In this document: in pieces, positions 9,125-22,644 of the stretch
Position numbering within the stretch: position 1 is the first letter of the stretch
Layout of the letters: every line of letters begins with the position of its first letter
Assembly: GCA_958434805.1 (NCBI GenBank)
Contig: CAUBDX010000001.1
Span: 62,001-126,000, forward strand
From: an uncultured Phocaeicola sp.
Lineage (GTDB): Bacteria; Bacteroidota; Bacteroidia; Bacteroidales; Bacteroidaceae
Reading direction: 5' to 3'
DNA: 64,000 nt
Made by a program: the position numbers and the translations under genes
Notes under the pieces: model-generated
What the model saw: the letters and a program-made list of their open reading frames with translations, nothing else
Told to the model about the DNA's origin: nothing
Databases searched by the model: none

Positions 9125-12112
9125 TTATGCCTTTGTTTCTTCCGGCATCTTGTTACCCATAGTCAGGTAAGCGATAGGAGCAGCAATGAAGATAGAAGAC
9201 AATGTACCGATCACAACGCCCAAAATCATTGCAAAGGCGAAGCTGCGGATACTGTCACCACCCAGCACGAAGATACACAACAATACGATCAATGTACTTA
9301 ATGAAGTATTGATGGTACGAGCCAAAGTAGTATTCAATGAATCATTAAACAACTGCATACGGTTACGTTTCGGATACAGACCGAAGAACTCACGGATACG
9401 GTCAAAGATAACCACCTTGTCATTGATAGAATAACCGATAGCGGTCAAAATAGCGCCAATAAAAGTCTGGTCAATTTCCAATGAGAACGGAACCCATCCA
9501 TAACATAACGAGTATGCACCGATGATCAAAATAGTATCGACAGCCAATGCAACAGTCGCACCCACACTATAAGCTACATTGCGGAAACGCAGCAAGATAT
9601 ACAAACCGATAGCCACCAATGCAAACAATACAGACCAGACAGCCGAAGTCTTGATATCGTCAGCGATACTAGGACCTACTTTCTGAGAACTGATGATAGA
9701 ACCACCGACACGATTATCACGGTCAATAAAGATTTCCAATGTAGTACCTTCGCCCAGCAAGTTACCATCTTTCAAAGACTGATACAAGAACTCTTCAATT
9801 TCAGAGTCGATAGTAGGAGAATCTTCATTAATACGGTAATTGGTTGTAATACGGATTGTCTTCTTGTCTGTACCCAAAGCAATAGCCTGTACATTATCTT
9901 CTGTGATTTTCTTCTTCAACAGGTCACGCACTGTTTCAGGTTCAACCTGCTGTTCAAACTGAACTACGAAGTTACGTCCACCGGTAAAGTCAATACTCTG
10001 CGCCAAACCACGGATAAAGAATGAAATGATACAGATAACGATAATCGCTCCGAATACCGTGAATGAACGTTTCATCATTCCCATAAAGTTGTAATTCACG
10101 TTCTGCATCAGATTCTTGGAGATCCCTGTAGTGAATGTCAAGTTCAACCACTTGTCTTTATTCATGAAGTGCTCATAAACAATACGGGTCAAGAATACTG
10201 CTGTAAAGAATGAGCAGAGGATACCGATAATCAACGTAGTGGCAAAACCACGAATCGGACCCGTACCGAAATAGAACAGAATGATACCAGTGATAATTGA
10301 TGTCAAGTTTGAGTCAAAAATAGCAGAGAATGCGTTAGAATAACCGTCTGCTAAAGCAGCCTTAACAGTTTTACCGGCTCTCAATTCTTCTTTTGTACGT
10401 TCATAAATCAACACGTTAGCATCTACAGCCATACCCAATGACAACACCATACCGGCAATACCAGACATGGTCAGTGCAGCTTGGAACGAGGTAAGGATTC
10501 CTAATGTGAAGAAGAAGTTAACAACCAATGCGCAATTGGCAACCATACCCGGAATCAATCCGTACATAGCGCACATATAGATCATCAACAGAATCAACGC
10601 AACAACAAATGAAATAATACCTTGATTGATAGATTCCTGACCCAATGACGGACCAACAATATCCTCCTGAACGATACGTGCAGGAGCAGGCATCTTACCA
10701 GACTTCAATACGTTAGCCAAGTCTTTTGTCACCTCCGGGGTAAAGTTACCGGTAATCTGAGAGTGTCCCCCCGTAATTTCACCGTTTACATTCGGAGCGC
10801 TGTATACGTAACCATCCAGTACGATAGCGATAGCCTTGCCTACATTGTTCTTTGTCAGAACAGCCCAGCGGCGTGCGCCGTCAGTGTTCATAGACATACT
10901 GACACAAGGCTTGTTGAACTGGTCATATTCATCTTTAGCATCAGTGATCACATCACCTTCCAACGGAGCACGTCCGTTACGTTCAGTAGACTTGATAGCA
11001 TACAATTCAAAAATACGTCCCTGCTTGTCAAAGTCAGCAGCCTTTACACCCCATTTCAAACGAAGATCTTTCGGCAACATTTCTTTCACTTCTTTCATAG
11101 CAAGGTACTGGTTTACCTGAGCAGTATCTTTATAATCGGCATAACCTACCACCGACCCGTAACCATTCGGATTTAATTGAAGAACAGAAGCCAACGGATG
11201 TTCTTTCTTCATCTGCTCCATTGCGGCAGAGTTACTTGCCGTTTCGCCTTTCAATGCGGCTGCAAGACTGTCGGCAGCAGAAATTGCAGAAGCCTGTGCG
11301 ACAGCAACAGTATCAGTAGCTACAGAATCAGCAGAAGCAGCACCACTTTCAACGGCAAGAATATCACGCAGTCTGTTATCTACAGAAGAAAGATAAGGAA
11401 CTATTTCTTTTGCGTCGAAAGTTTCCCAGAATTCCAAGTTAGCAGATCCCTGCAACAGTTTTCTGACACGTTCCGGTTCTTTGATACCCGGCAGTTCCAC
11501 CATGATACGGCCCATCTTTCCTTCCAATGCCTGAATGTTAGGCTGTGCCACACCAAAGCGGTCAATACGTGTACGTAATACATTATAAGAGTTGTCGATA
11601 GCAGCCTTTACCTCTTCGCGCAATACTTTTTCAACTTCACTGTCGGAACTGCGGGTGGTTACTTTGTCTTTCAACTGCTGAGTAGCAAATAATTCAGCCA
11701 ATTTGCCATTGGGAGCTTGTTTCTTATACTCTTTTACAAAAAGAGTAATAAAGTCATCCTGACTAGTGATAGATTGTTTTGATGCTTCTGCAACCGCTTT
11801 GTTAAAAGCTTCATCAGTCTTGTTGTCAGCCAAAGCCTTCACTACATCCGGTACAGAAACTTCAAGGATAACGTTCATACCACCTTTCAGGTCCAGACCC
11901 AGACCAATCTCCATCTCGCGACACTGTTTCAGCGTATAACTACCCAAATAAACTTTTTCATTCTGCATAGAATCAAGGTAATGTGCTTCACCTTTCGGGT
12001 CTTGTGCCGCTTTGTCCATGTGATAGCGGGTCACAAAAGAGAAAGAAAGATAAAACACACATACAAGGGTGAGTAATACCGCAAAAACCTTTACAAATCC
12101 TTTGTTTTGCAT
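9125..12112 (-). CDS. secDF: Protein translocase SecDF (fused SecD-SecF)
   Basis: A 995-residue inner-membrane protein that uses the proton gradient to help SecYEG export proteins. It is a natural SecD-SecF fusion, as usual in Bacteroidetes. Seen: one N-terminal membrane segment, the SecD start GLGLDLKGGMNV (~residue 70), a long periplasmic domain with LRTRIDRFGVAQP and VELPGI, the membrane block with GMAVDANVLIYERTKEE (~560), then the SecF half starting with IDFTGGRNFVVQFE (~695) and ending with SINDKVVIFDRIRE (~905). A low-complexity Ala/Ser/Thr insert around residues 255-290 is extra. It appears monocistronic. Confidence 0.96.
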   Translation of the reverse strand: MQNKGFVKVFAVLLTLVCVFYLSFSFVTRYHMDKAAQDPKGEAHYLDSMQNEKVYLGSYTLKQCREMEIGLGLDLKGGMNVILEVSVPDVVKALADNKTDEAFNKAVAEASKQSITSQDDFITLFVKEYKKQAPNGKLAELFATQQLKDKVTTRSSDSEVEKVLREEVKAAIDNSYNVLRTRIDRFGVAQPNIQALEGKMGRIMVELPGIKEPERVRKLLQGSANLEFWETFDAKEIVPYLSSVDNRLRDILAVESGAASADSVATDTVAVAQASAISAADSLAAALKGETASNSAAMEQMKKEHPLASVLQLNPNGYGSVVGYADYKDTAQVNQYLAMKEVKEMLPKDLRLKWGVKAADFDKQGRIFELYAIKSTERNGRAPLEGDVITDAKDEYDQFNKPCVSMSMNTDGARRWAVLTKNNVGKAIAIVLDGYVYSAPNVNGEITGGHSQITGNFTPEVTKDLANVLKSGKMPAPARIVQEDIVGPSLGQESINQGIISFVVALILLMIYMCAMYGLIPGMVANCALVVNFFFTLGILTSFQAALTMSGIAGMVLSLGMAVDANVLIYERTKEELRAGKTVKAALADGYSNAFSAIFDSNLTSIITGIILFYFGTGPIRGFATTLIIGILCSFFTAVFLTRIVYEHFMNKDKWLNLTFTTGISKNLMQNVNYNFMGMMKRSFTVFGAIIVICIISFFIRGLAQSIDFTGGRNFVVQFEQQVEPETVRDLLKKKITEDNVQAIALGTDKKTIRITTNYRINEDSPTIDSEIEEFLYQSLKDGNLLGEGTTLEIFIDRDNRVGGSIISSQKVGPSIADDIKTSAVWSVLFALVAIGLYILLRFRNVAYSVGATVALAVDTILIIGAYSLCYGWVPFSLEIDQTFIGAILTAIGYSINDKVVIFDRIREFFGLYPKRNRMQLFNDSLNTTLARTINTSLSTLIVLLCIFVLGGDSIRSFAFAMILGVVIGTLSSIFIAAPIAYLTMGNKMPEETKA

Positions 12113-12170
12113 GTTACTTTGAAATTTATTATTTTTACTTTTTGATTAATTCTTAGTTTATACAAGGTTG

Positions 12171-12178
12171 CAAATATA
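12171..12178 (-). promoter_or_regulatory. -7 box of secDF promoter
   Basis: The minus strand reads TATATTTG, an exact TAnnTTTG match, ~60 nt upstream of the secDF ATG. Confidence 0.5.
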
Positions 12179-12233
12179 GTTTTTTTTTCACATTCCCACG
12201 GTATCAAACACAAATATTTAGATTCCAAAAGAG

Positions 12234-12264
12234 AAAAAAGGCTGCAAAAGCATTTTTTGCAGCC
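12234..12264 (-). terminator. Terminator of the rhomboid-EEP-M3 peptidase operon
   Basis: On the minus strand GGCTGCAAAA...TTTTGCAGCC is followed by TTTTTT, just after the M3 peptidase stop codon. Confidence 0.88.
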
Positions 12265-12290
12265 TAAATTATTCTATCTCACAGTCTATT

Positions 12291-14378
12291 TTATTTCAAA
12301 CCCCTGTTTTTAAGCAAGGGTTCCAAGCTGGGATCAGCCCCACGAAAACCTCTGTAAAGGGTCATAGGATCTTCCGTTCCACCTTTCTCTAGAATATTTT
12401 TACGGAAAGAGTCTGCGGTATTTTTATCGAACACTCCATGTTCTTTAAACGCTTCAAAAGCATCCGTGTCAAGAACTTCTGCCCATAGATAGCTGTAATA
12501 CCCAGCAGCATATCCACCTATAATATGACTAAAATAAGTGGCGCGATACCGAGGAGCTATTTCAGGAATCAGCCCCAGCTTGTCCATCGTTTCTTTTTCA
12601 AAAGCAACGACATTCAGGTTGTCTGTATCAGTCAGGTTATGCAGTTCCATATCAAGCAAAGCGGCTGCCAATAATTCCGTAGTCATAAAACCTTGATTAA
12701 AAGTACCCTGATTTTGGATTTTCGTAATCAGCTCATCCGGAATCACTTCTCTTGTTTCATAATGCTTGGCATAGAGTTTCAGCACTTCAGGTTCTACAGC
12801 CCAGTGTTCCATAATCTGTGAAGGAAGTTCTACAAAATCCTGCGCCACACTGGTACCGGACACTCCTTTGTAGTTACACTTGGTCAGCATACCGTGCAAT
12901 GCATGTCCAAACTCATGAAACATGGTTTCCACCTCATCCAAAGTCAGTAAAGAAGGCATATTTCCTGCAGGTTTAGTAAAACTTGCCACATTATAAATTA
13001 AAGGACGTACTTCACCGGCCTGTTCACGAAAATTACTCATCCATGCGCCACCACGCTTACCTGCGCGTGGAAAGTAATCCGCATAGAACAATCCCAAAAA
13101 TGAGCCATCGGCATCCTTTACTTCATACACTTTCACATCCGGCTCATATACGGGCACATCATTCAGTTCGGTCAATGTAATGCCATACAGCTTGTTGGCC
13201 ACGGTATACAATCCGCTACGCACATCTTCCAAACTGAAATAGGGCTTGATTTCATCTTCATTCAAATCATACTTTTCCTGACGCAATTTTTCGGCATAAT
13301 ACCACCAGTCCCATGCAGCCAGCTTCTCTCCCTTACCTTCCTTATCCATTATTTTCTGCAACTCGGCGGCCTCTTTCTTTGCATTTTCCAGTGAGTATCC
13401 CCACAGGTTGTTCAAGAAATCCATGACTGTCTGCGAATTCTTAGCCATGTTCTCATCCAGTACAAAATTGGAATAACAATCGAATCCTAATAATTTTGCC
13501 TGTTCCAAACGCAATGCCATGATCTTTCCCAATATCTCTTTATTGTCATTCGCATCATCATGATTCCCCCGGTTGATATAAGCTTCATAAATATTTTTTC
13601 TTAGCTCACGGTTTTCAGCATATTGCAAAAAAGGCAAGCGACTGGAGTTTTGCAAAGTGAATAGCCATTTCCCTTCTTTTCCAGCAGCTTTCGCTTCCTC
13701 TGCGGCCCCCGCTTTCACCCATTCGGGTAACCCGGCCAAATCAGCCTCATTCTCGATAACCAACTGATAAGCGTTATTCTCATTTAAGATATGATTGTCG
13801 AAAGCAATCCCCAAAGTCGACAATTCTTTATTGATCTCCCTCAAACGGGATTGTTTTCCGGCATCCAGTCCGGCACCCGAACGGACAAAAGCTTTATAAT
13901 ACTTGTCCAACAGCCGGTGTTGCTCAGTCGTAAGAGTTATCTTACCTTCCTGTTCCTGTTGATGCACATCAGCCACCCGTTTATACAAATCCTGATTCAA
14001 ATAAATATTATCACTATGTTCTGAAAGTACAGGAGCCATCTTTTCATTCAAGGCCGTCAACGAATCATTTGTATCCGCTTCGGTCAATGCAAAAAACACC
14101 CCACTTACTCTCGCCAGAATCCCGCCACTTTTATCCAGCGCCACAATGGTATTTTCAAAAGTAGGTTCCTCGGGATTATCAACTATTGCCTTAATTTCCG
14201 CATTCTGCTCCTCTATTCCTTTCAAGAAAGCAGGTTCATAATGCTCCAGTCTGATCTTAGTAAAATCGGGAGCACCGTACTCGGTCTGGAATTCCGTAAA
14301 GAACGGATTCATTTCTGTTTTCTGTTCACATGCACACATTACACAACACGTCGCTAACGTAAATAATAGTCTTTTCAT
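12291..14378 (-). CDS. M3-family zinc metallopeptidase, peptidyl-dipeptidase Dcp-like lipoprotein
   Basis: A 695-residue thimet-oligopeptidase family enzyme. The zinc site HEFGHALH is near residues 487-494 with the third ligand Glu ~25-30 residues on (DFVELPSQIMEHW). The protein starts with MKRLLFTLATCCVMCACEQK, which looks like a lipoprotein signal with the lipobox cysteine near residue 17, so it probably acts in the periplasm on short peptides. Length fits Dcp. It is the last gene of a four-gene leftward operon with two rhomboids and an EEP protein, separated from the latter by 26 nt. Confidence 0.9.
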   Translation of the reverse strand: MKRLLFTLATCCVMCACEQKTEMNPFFTEFQTEYGAPDFTKIRLEHYEPAFLKGIEEQNAEIKAIVDNPEEPTFENTIVALDKSGGILARVSGVFFALTEADTNDSLTALNEKMAPVLSEHSDNIYLNQDLYKRVADVHQQEQEGKITLTTEQHRLLDKYYKAFVRSGAGLDAGKQSRLREINKELSTLGIAFDNHILNENNAYQLVIENEADLAGLPEWVKAGAAEEAKAAGKEGKWLFTLQNSSRLPFLQYAENRELRKNIYEAYINRGNHDDANDNKEILGKIMALRLEQAKLLGFDCYSNFVLDENMAKNSQTVMDFLNNLWGYSLENAKKEAAELQKIMDKEGKGEKLAAWDWWYYAEKLRQEKYDLNEDEIKPYFSLEDVRSGLYTVANKLYGITLTELNDVPVYEPDVKVYEVKDADGSFLGLFYADYFPRAGKRGGAWMSNFREQAGEVRPLIYNVASFTKPAGNMPSLLTLDEVETMFHEFGHALHGMLTKCNYKGVSGTSVAQDFVELPSQIMEHWAVEPEVLKLYAKHYETREVIPDELITKIQNQGTFNQGFMTTELLAAALLDMELHNLTDTDNLNVVAFEKETMDKLGLIPEIAPRYRATYFSHIIGGYAAGYYSYLWAEVLDTDAFEAFKEHGVFDKNTADSFRKNILEKGGTEDPMTLYRGFRGADPSLEPLLKNRGLK

Positions 14379-14404
14379 AATCTGTCAATTAAAGGTATGT
14401 AAAA

Positions 14405-15484
14405 TCACTTCTCCGCCACATAACACCAAATGGGGTAATGATCCGAACTCTTTATCGTATTATCCACCGTACAACGGTAAGATTTTAAATTCTTGCTCAA
14501 TAAAATATTGTCTATTCTGAAATAAAAATGATTTTGATTATAAGATATGCCAAAGCCGTTTCCCGACTCCACAAAAGCATCATTCAGACCTTCCCCTACC
14601 ACCCTGTGAGTGTATGATATAGGAGAATCATTGAAGTCACCGCATACAATTATGCCTCCCCCTTTGTAACCGGCCACCAAACGAGCTATGGAATCAGCCT
14701 GAACGGCACGTATAGCCGATGCTTCCGCCAGTTTTCCGATCAGCAAACGAGACCCTTGCGATACCTTTTGCTTATCAGGATCCTTCATCATTTCGCGATA
14801 GACTTCTTTATCCTTCTCAGTCAGCTTATTGGATTCCAGATGATTATTAACAACCAGCAAGGTATCACCATTCACTTTGATTTTATAAGCAATGGAACCA
14901 TTGTTAAGGCTGGCATATTTCACCGGATGTGCCGACAAAATAGGAAAACGGGAATAACAACCCAAACCGTTGGCCCCCGATATCTTATGATAATTTTTAT
15001 AAGGATAATCTCTTAAAGCATAATCCACCTCTTTCTTGGTTAAGCGTCCGCCTACAATATATTCCTGCAGGCAGATTATATCCGCATTGCTGTTTCTTAA
15101 ATATTCCAGCACAGGGTTCGGATTATCCTTGGTGTTCGCACGGTTCTTTTCAAAGGCCATCGTATTGTAGGATAAGAATTTGATTGCCCCTTCCGGTACA
15201 TCAGATACAAATACATTGACTGGGAAATAAGTACGGATAGCACCAATGGAACATACCAGGCCTAAAAATGAAAGCAACGCATATTTACGATAAATCACTA
15301 ACCAGAAGACCAGAAACAAAAGATTAACAATCAAAAAAGCGGGAAAAGCCAAACCGGCACATGACCATACCGGATGAGCCACAGGATCAATATAAGGGCT
15401 GTAAGCACATACCAGTAACAATACCACCATACACAAGTTTATGCCCAGTAGTATCCATCCCAAAAAACGACCAATATATTTCAT
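14405..15484 (-). CDS. Endonuclease/exonuclease/phosphatase-family membrane protein
   Basis: A 359-residue protein with three hydrophobic segments in the first ~100 residues, then a DNase I/EEP-fold domain. Visible EEP motifs: LSYNTMAFE near 105, CLQEYIVGG (metal-ligand Glu), VVNNHLES, CGDFNDSPIS and SSDHYPIW at the end (catalytic His). The substrate is unknown; Bacteroidetes carry many such membrane-anchored EEP proteins that could hydrolyse lipids, sugars or nucleic acids. It sits between a rhomboid (3-nt gap) and the M3 peptidase, so translation is probably coupled. Confidence 0.85.
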   Translation of the reverse strand: MKYIGRFLGWILLGINLCMVVLLLVCAYSPYIDPVAHPVWSCAGLAFPAFLIVNLLFLVFWLVIYRKYALLSFLGLVCSIGAIRTYFPVNVFVSDVPEGAIKFLSYNTMAFEKNRANTKDNPNPVLEYLRNSNADIICLQEYIVGGRLTKKEVDYALRDYPYKNYHKISGANGLGCYSRFPILSAHPVKYASLNNGSIAYKIKVNGDTLLVVNNHLESNKLTEKDKEVYREMMKDPDKQKVSQGSRLLIGKLAEASAIRAVQADSIARLVAGYKGGGIIVCGDFNDSPISYTHRVVGEGLNDAFVESGNGFGISYNQNHFYFRIDNILLSKNLKSYRCTVDNTIKSSDHYPIWCYVAEK

Positions 15485-15487
15485 ATA

Positions 15488-16381
15488 TCACTTCTTGCTC
15501 GCATCAAACAAGCTTTTCTTCTCTTCGGTAGTCAGACTGTTATAACCGGATTTCTTTAATTTATCCAATATACGGTCTATCTCCTCGCTTTGCTGTTTTT
15601 TACGGGCATTATAATCGTAATCTTTTGCCTTATCACCATAATGAACTTTCATCTTCGGTTTTTTCGATTGACGACGAAACGAAAGACCTTCCGAGAAGCA
15701 ATCCAAGCATCGGTTTATCCATGACGTAGCATCATGTCCGCGGGACAATCCGGAAGCAAACCACCATCCGGCCAAAGCACCTCCTAAATGAGCGATATGG
15801 CCACCGGCATTGCCCGATGTCATAAACAGCAAATCGGTCACAACCATAAACAGAGCCACATACTTCAACCTAACAGTCCCAATAAACATAAAGTTTACTC
15901 TATATTCCGGTGCACGTACCGCAGTGGCCACAACAATAGCAAGTACGGAAGCTGATGCTCCCAACAAATAAGAATAATACAAAGAATCACTGAAATAAGG
16001 GAAAACATTGTAAGCGATCATATACAACAAACCGCCACAAATACCTCCCAACAGATAGAGCCCGCGGAAATGCTTTGCCGAGAAAAGAGACAGAAACATC
16101 TGCCCGAACCAATAAAGCCACAGCATATTAAACAGCAAATGCAAAATACCTGCGTGCATGAACATATAAGTCAGCAAAGACCAAGGCTGCTTGACAAACT
16201 GCAACGTCCAGGCCGGCAGTTCCAAATATTGAAGCACAAATGCTCCATTCCGGTTGAACAGCATCCATAAAATTCCCAATAAGGAAGTTACAATGAATAC
16301 CCCTACATTAATATATATAAACTGGATATATATGTTCCCTTTGTTGAAACTATTTTTCAAATCAGTAATAAAACTGCCCAT
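15488..16381 (-). CDS. Rhomboid-family intramembrane serine protease (second of pair)
   Basis: A 297-residue polytopic membrane protein. The rhomboid catalytic serine lies in GASASVLA (~residue 142) and the histidine in GGHIAHLGGALAGWW (~195), so the dyad is intact; HAGILHLLFNMLWL is the loop-helix motif. A charged ~80-residue cytosolic tail follows the last helix. It overlaps the upstream rhomboid gene by 20 nt. The substrate is unknown. Confidence 0.9.
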   Translation of the reverse strand: MGSFITDLKNSFNKGNIYIQFIYINVGVFIVTSLLGILWMLFNRNGAFVLQYLELPAWTLQFVKQPWSLLTYMFMHAGILHLLFNMLWLYWFGQMFLSLFSAKHFRGLYLLGGICGGLLYMIAYNVFPYFSDSLYYSYLLGASASVLAIVVATAVRAPEYRVNFMFIGTVRLKYVALFMVVTDLLFMTSGNAGGHIAHLGGALAGWWFASGLSRGHDATSWINRCLDCFSEGLSFRRQSKKPKMKVHYGDKAKDYDYNARKKQQSEEIDRILDKLKKSGYNSLTTEEKKSLFDASKK

Positions 16382-17039
16382 TGTTATTCTTTTTTCTCCA
16401 ATACATTATCAATATAAAGCCAAAAATCATACCTCCCAAGTGTGCAAAGTGGGCAACGCCATCGGTCGAAGCACCCAAGCCCAAAAATATCTCCAAAGCA
16501 GCATATCCCATCACAAAATATTTAGCCTTGACAGGAAATGGGATAGGGAATACAAACATCTGACTATTGGGGAACAGCATACCGAATGCCAACAAAATAC
16601 CATATATCGCTCCCGAAGCGCCAACTGTAGTCATCAGATTCAAGTACTCCGCCATCGGGATCACGGCAATCCCCGTATTCACACTGTCATACTGCGATAA
16701 TTCAGTCACATATTGTATATATTGCACCAGCTCCTGCACCAGTCCCGCACCTATACCACATACCATATAATAGGATAAGAAACGTTTCGGTCCCCAGACC
16801 TGTTCAAGCGTACGGCCAAACATCCACAAAGCAAACATGTTAAAAAAGATATGCTGGAAACCGCCATGCATAAACATATAAGTAATCAACTGGGCAGGAT
16901 TAAAATCAGATGCCATAAAAAAGTGCAGTCCCAGCAGGTCGTTCAAGTCAATTCCATACTTCATGGCTACCACGCCGCCAAAGAAACACAACACATTTAT
17001 TATCAATAAATTCTTGGTTACTGTAGGTATACTGTTCAT
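16362..17039 (-). CDS. Rhomboid-family intramembrane serine protease (first of pair)
   Basis: A 225-residue six-helix rhomboid core with no extra domain. It has HGGFQHIFFNMFALW, the active-site GASGAIYG (Ser ~residue 141) and HFAHLGGMIFGF (His ~196). First gene of the leftward operon ending with the M3 peptidase. The tandem pair differs in length and in the motif around the serine, so they are diverged paralogues rather than a recent duplication. Confidence 0.92.
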   Translation of the reverse strand: MNSIPTVTKNLLIINVLCFFGGVVAMKYGIDLNDLLGLHFFMASDFNPAQLITYMFMHGGFQHIFFNMFALWMFGRTLEQVWGPKRFLSYYMVCGIGAGLVQELVQYIQYVTELSQYDSVNTGIAVIPMAEYLNLMTTVGASGAIYGILLAFGMLFPNSQMFVFPIPFPVKAKYFVMGYAALEIFLGLGASTDGVAHFAHLGGMIFGFILIMYWRKKNNNGQFYY

Positions 17040-17249
17040 AAATATTCTTCGTCTTATAAAACATTGATTGCGCGCAAATTTACAATTTTATTCTGTTATA
17101 TAACAGAAAACAAGAGTTCTCTTACGTTTTTTTGATTTTTGGAGCATCTTTTTTAGGCTATCTGTTTGATTTCTAATTTTGAAAGCATATATTTGTCACT
17201 GATTTTGGTAAAACTTTTGTGTTACATTTAATAATTAATCATTTTCGTT

Positions 17250-17522
17250 ATGAATAAGGCAGATCTTATCAGCGCAGTCGCCGCTGAAGCCGGCTTGAGC
17301 AAAGTCGACGCAAAAAAAGCAGTTGAAGCTTTCGTTTCAACTGTAACAAAAGCCCTCCAAGAAGGGGACAAAGTATCATTAATCGGATTCGGAACATTCT
17401 CTGTTGCTGAAAGAAGTGCAAGAACAGGTATCAACCCATCCACAAAAGCAACGATTACTATTCCTGCTAAAAAAGTAACCAAGTTCAAACCAGGTGCTGA
17501 ACTGGCAGACGCAATTAAATAA
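17250..17522 (+). CDS. HU-family nucleoid DNA-binding protein
   Basis: A 90-residue HU/IHF-type protein. MNKADLISAVAAEAGLSK is the typical helical N-terminus and GFGTFSVAERSARTGINP is the DNA-binding beta-arm signature. It binds and bends DNA as a dimer. Transcribed alone with its own terminator. Codon choice (many AAA/GAA/GCT) suggests high expression. Confidence 0.96.
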   Translation: MNKADLISAVAAEAGLSKVDAKKAVEAFVSTVTKALQEGDKVSLIGFGTFSVAERSARTGINPSTKATITIPAKKVTKFKPGAELADAIK

Positions 17523-17548
17523 TTGCTATTTTACATAAAAGGACTTAA

Positions 17549-20944
<3,396 letters not shown>

Positions 20945-20987
20945 AAACATAGCAAGCATTCCTTCCTTAATAAGAAGAGTATGTCAG

Positions 20988-21030
20988 AACTCCGATGGCA
21001 CTATCATATAGATTGTCATCGGAGTTTCAT
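20988..21030 (+). terminator. Terminator of the GH2 gene
   Basis: The AACTCCGATGGCA ... TGTCATCGGAGTTT hairpin is followed by CATTTC. Confidence 0.75.
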
Positions 21031-21088
21031 TTCCCATCCTACATTTCAATTATAACCTGAAAACAAGATCAGTCTGATTTATATTTGC

Positions 21089-21096
21089 TAGCTTTG
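21089..21096 (+). promoter_or_regulatory. -7 box upstream of the RhuM-like gene and mnmA
   Basis: TAGCTTTG matches TAnnTTTG; the ATG follows at 21116. It probably drives both genes because mnmA begins 2 nt after the RhuM-like stop. Confidence 0.5.
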
Positions 21097-21115
21097 TACT
21101 CAAAAAATCGAACAC

Positions 21116-21586
21116 ATGGAACAACAAGGAGAAATCATACTCTACCAACCGGATGAATCAGTGAGGATGGAAGTGCGCATTGAAGATGAAACAGTGTGGC
21201 TGACCCAGGCACAAATAGTAGAACTATTCCAATCCAGCAAAGCCAATATAAGCGAGCATCTAAAGAACATTTATAAATCAGAAGAACTAATCCAAAGTTC
21301 AACCGTTCGGAATTTCCGAACAGTTCGCCAAGAAGGCAACAGACAGATTACGCGTAACTTAGAATATTATAATTTAGATGTGATTATATCAGTAGGATAC
21401 CGTGTAAATACGAAACGAGGAATCCAATTCCGCCAATGGGCTAATAGCCAGGCACATGACCGTTTTCTTATTATAGACCAATCCGACATATATCACATCG
21501 GAGCCTCTTTGAAAGATTTGGGAAAGAAACTGTTTGCCTTCTCCAAAATGGATATTCCGGCATCTATCGTCACAAAACTGCTATAA
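21116..21586 (+). CDS. Shortened RhuM-family protein with PLD-like tail (probable internal deletion)
   Basis: A 156-residue protein in two unlike parts. Residues 1-~110 match the N-terminus of virulence RhuM-family proteins ([20 protein letters not shown], then [18 protein letters not shown] and RGIQFRQWA). Residues ~112-156 look like the C-terminal end of the longer RhuM proteins, with a phospholipase-D-like HxRFxxxD stretch (HDRFLIID) and [12 protein letters not shown]. Full-length relatives run to ~300+ residues, so about 170 residues between the halves appear to be missing in frame. The reading frame remains open and couples to mnmA. Function unknown; RhuM-type genes are scattered accessory genes. 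Confidence 0.65.
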   Translation: MEQQGEIILYQPDESVRMEVRIEDETVWLTQAQIVELFQSSKANISEHLKNIYKSEELIQSSTVRNFRTVRQEGNRQITRNLEYYNLDVIISVGYRVNTKRGIQFRQWANSQAHDRFLIIDQSDIYHIGASLKDLGKKLFAFSKMDIPASIVTKLL

Positions 21587-21588
21587 AG

Positions 21589-22644
21589 ATGAGAGAAACA
21601 GAGTCCAATAATAAAGTCCTACTAGGCATGAGCGGAGGAACAGACAGTTCCGTAGCCGCCCTTCTATTGCAGGATGCAGGATACGAAGTAACCGGCATCA
21701 CCTTCCGCTTTTATGAAAAAGAAAATGATACTGAGTATCTGGAGGACGCCCGCGCTTTATGTGAACGTCTGAACATCCCCCATCTCACATACGATGTTCG
21801 TGACACCTTCCGGAAAACCATCATTGACTATTTCATCAACGAATATATGGCAGGTCATACCCCGGTTCCCTGTACCTTGTGCAACAACTACCTGAAATGG
21901 CCTCTTTTAAAGAAAATATCCGATGAAATGGGAATTTATCACTTCGCTACAGGACATTATGTACGCCGGCGCTTCATCAATGGATGCTATCACATCACTA
22001 CCGGTGCCGACTCGGATAAAGACCAATCCTTTTTCCTATGGGGGCTGCCACAAGAAATCCTGCAACGTATGCTTCTCCCTATGGGCAACCTGACTAAAGC
22101 CCGTGTCCGTGAAATCGCGGCAGAGCGTGGTTTTCTGAAAGCCGCCCATAAACGGGACAGTCTGGGAGTCTGCTTCTGCCCCATGGACTACCGCACATTC
22201 CTACATAAGGAATTACCTGAAGGAAGTATCCTACCGGGTAAATTCTTCGATGAAATGGGGAATTTTATCGCACGGCACAAAGGTTATCCTTTCTATACCA
22301 TCGGCCAGCGGAGAGGATTGGGCATAGATCTTAATCGGGCTGTCTTTGTCAAAGAAATCATTCCGGCAGAAAACAAAGTCATACTGAGCGACTTGAAAGC
22401 ACTGGAAAAAACAGAAATGAGACTGAAAGAATGGCACATCACCAATCCCGCTTTATTACTAAACAAGGACGACATCATCGTCAAAATACGCTATCGGAAA
22501 CAAGCCAACCGCTGCACAGTAACCCTGCAACCGGATAACACCCTGCATGTACAACTGCACGAGCCGCTGACAGCCATTGCTCCGGGACAGGCAGCCGCTT
22601 TCTATAGGGATGATGTAGTACTGGGTGGGGGCATTATCATCTAA
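21589..22644 (+). CDS. mnmA: tRNA-specific 2-thiouridylase MnmA
   Basis: A 351-residue cytosolic enzyme that activates U34 of tRNA with ATP and inserts sulfur. The PP-loop is [10 protein letters not shown] (residues ~15-24), the first catalytic cysteine lies in [12 protein letters not shown] (~97) and the second in [14 protein letters not shown] (~194). The GQRRGLGI segment (~245) is also typical. The gene begins 2 nt after the RhuM-like stop, so it may be translated by coupling. Bacteroides genomes often hold more than one MnmA homologue; whether this is the main copy cannot be told here. Confidence 0.9.
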   Translation: MRETESNNKVLLGMSGGTDSSVAALLLQDAGYEVTGITFRFYEKENDTEYLEDARALCERLNIPHLTYDVRDTFRKTIIDYFINEYMAGHTPVPCTLCNNYLKWPLLKKISDEMGIYHFATGHYVRRRFINGCYHITTGADSDKDQSFFLWGLPQEILQRMLLPMGNLTKARVREIAAERGFLKAAHKRDSLGVCFCPMDYRTFLHKELPEGSILPGKFFDEMGNFIARHKGYPFYTIGQRRGLGIDLNRAVFVKEIIPAENKVILSDLKALEKTEMRLKEWHITNPALLLNKDDIIVKIRYRKQANRCTVTLQPDNTLHVQLHEPLTAIAPGQAAAFYRDDVVLGGGIII

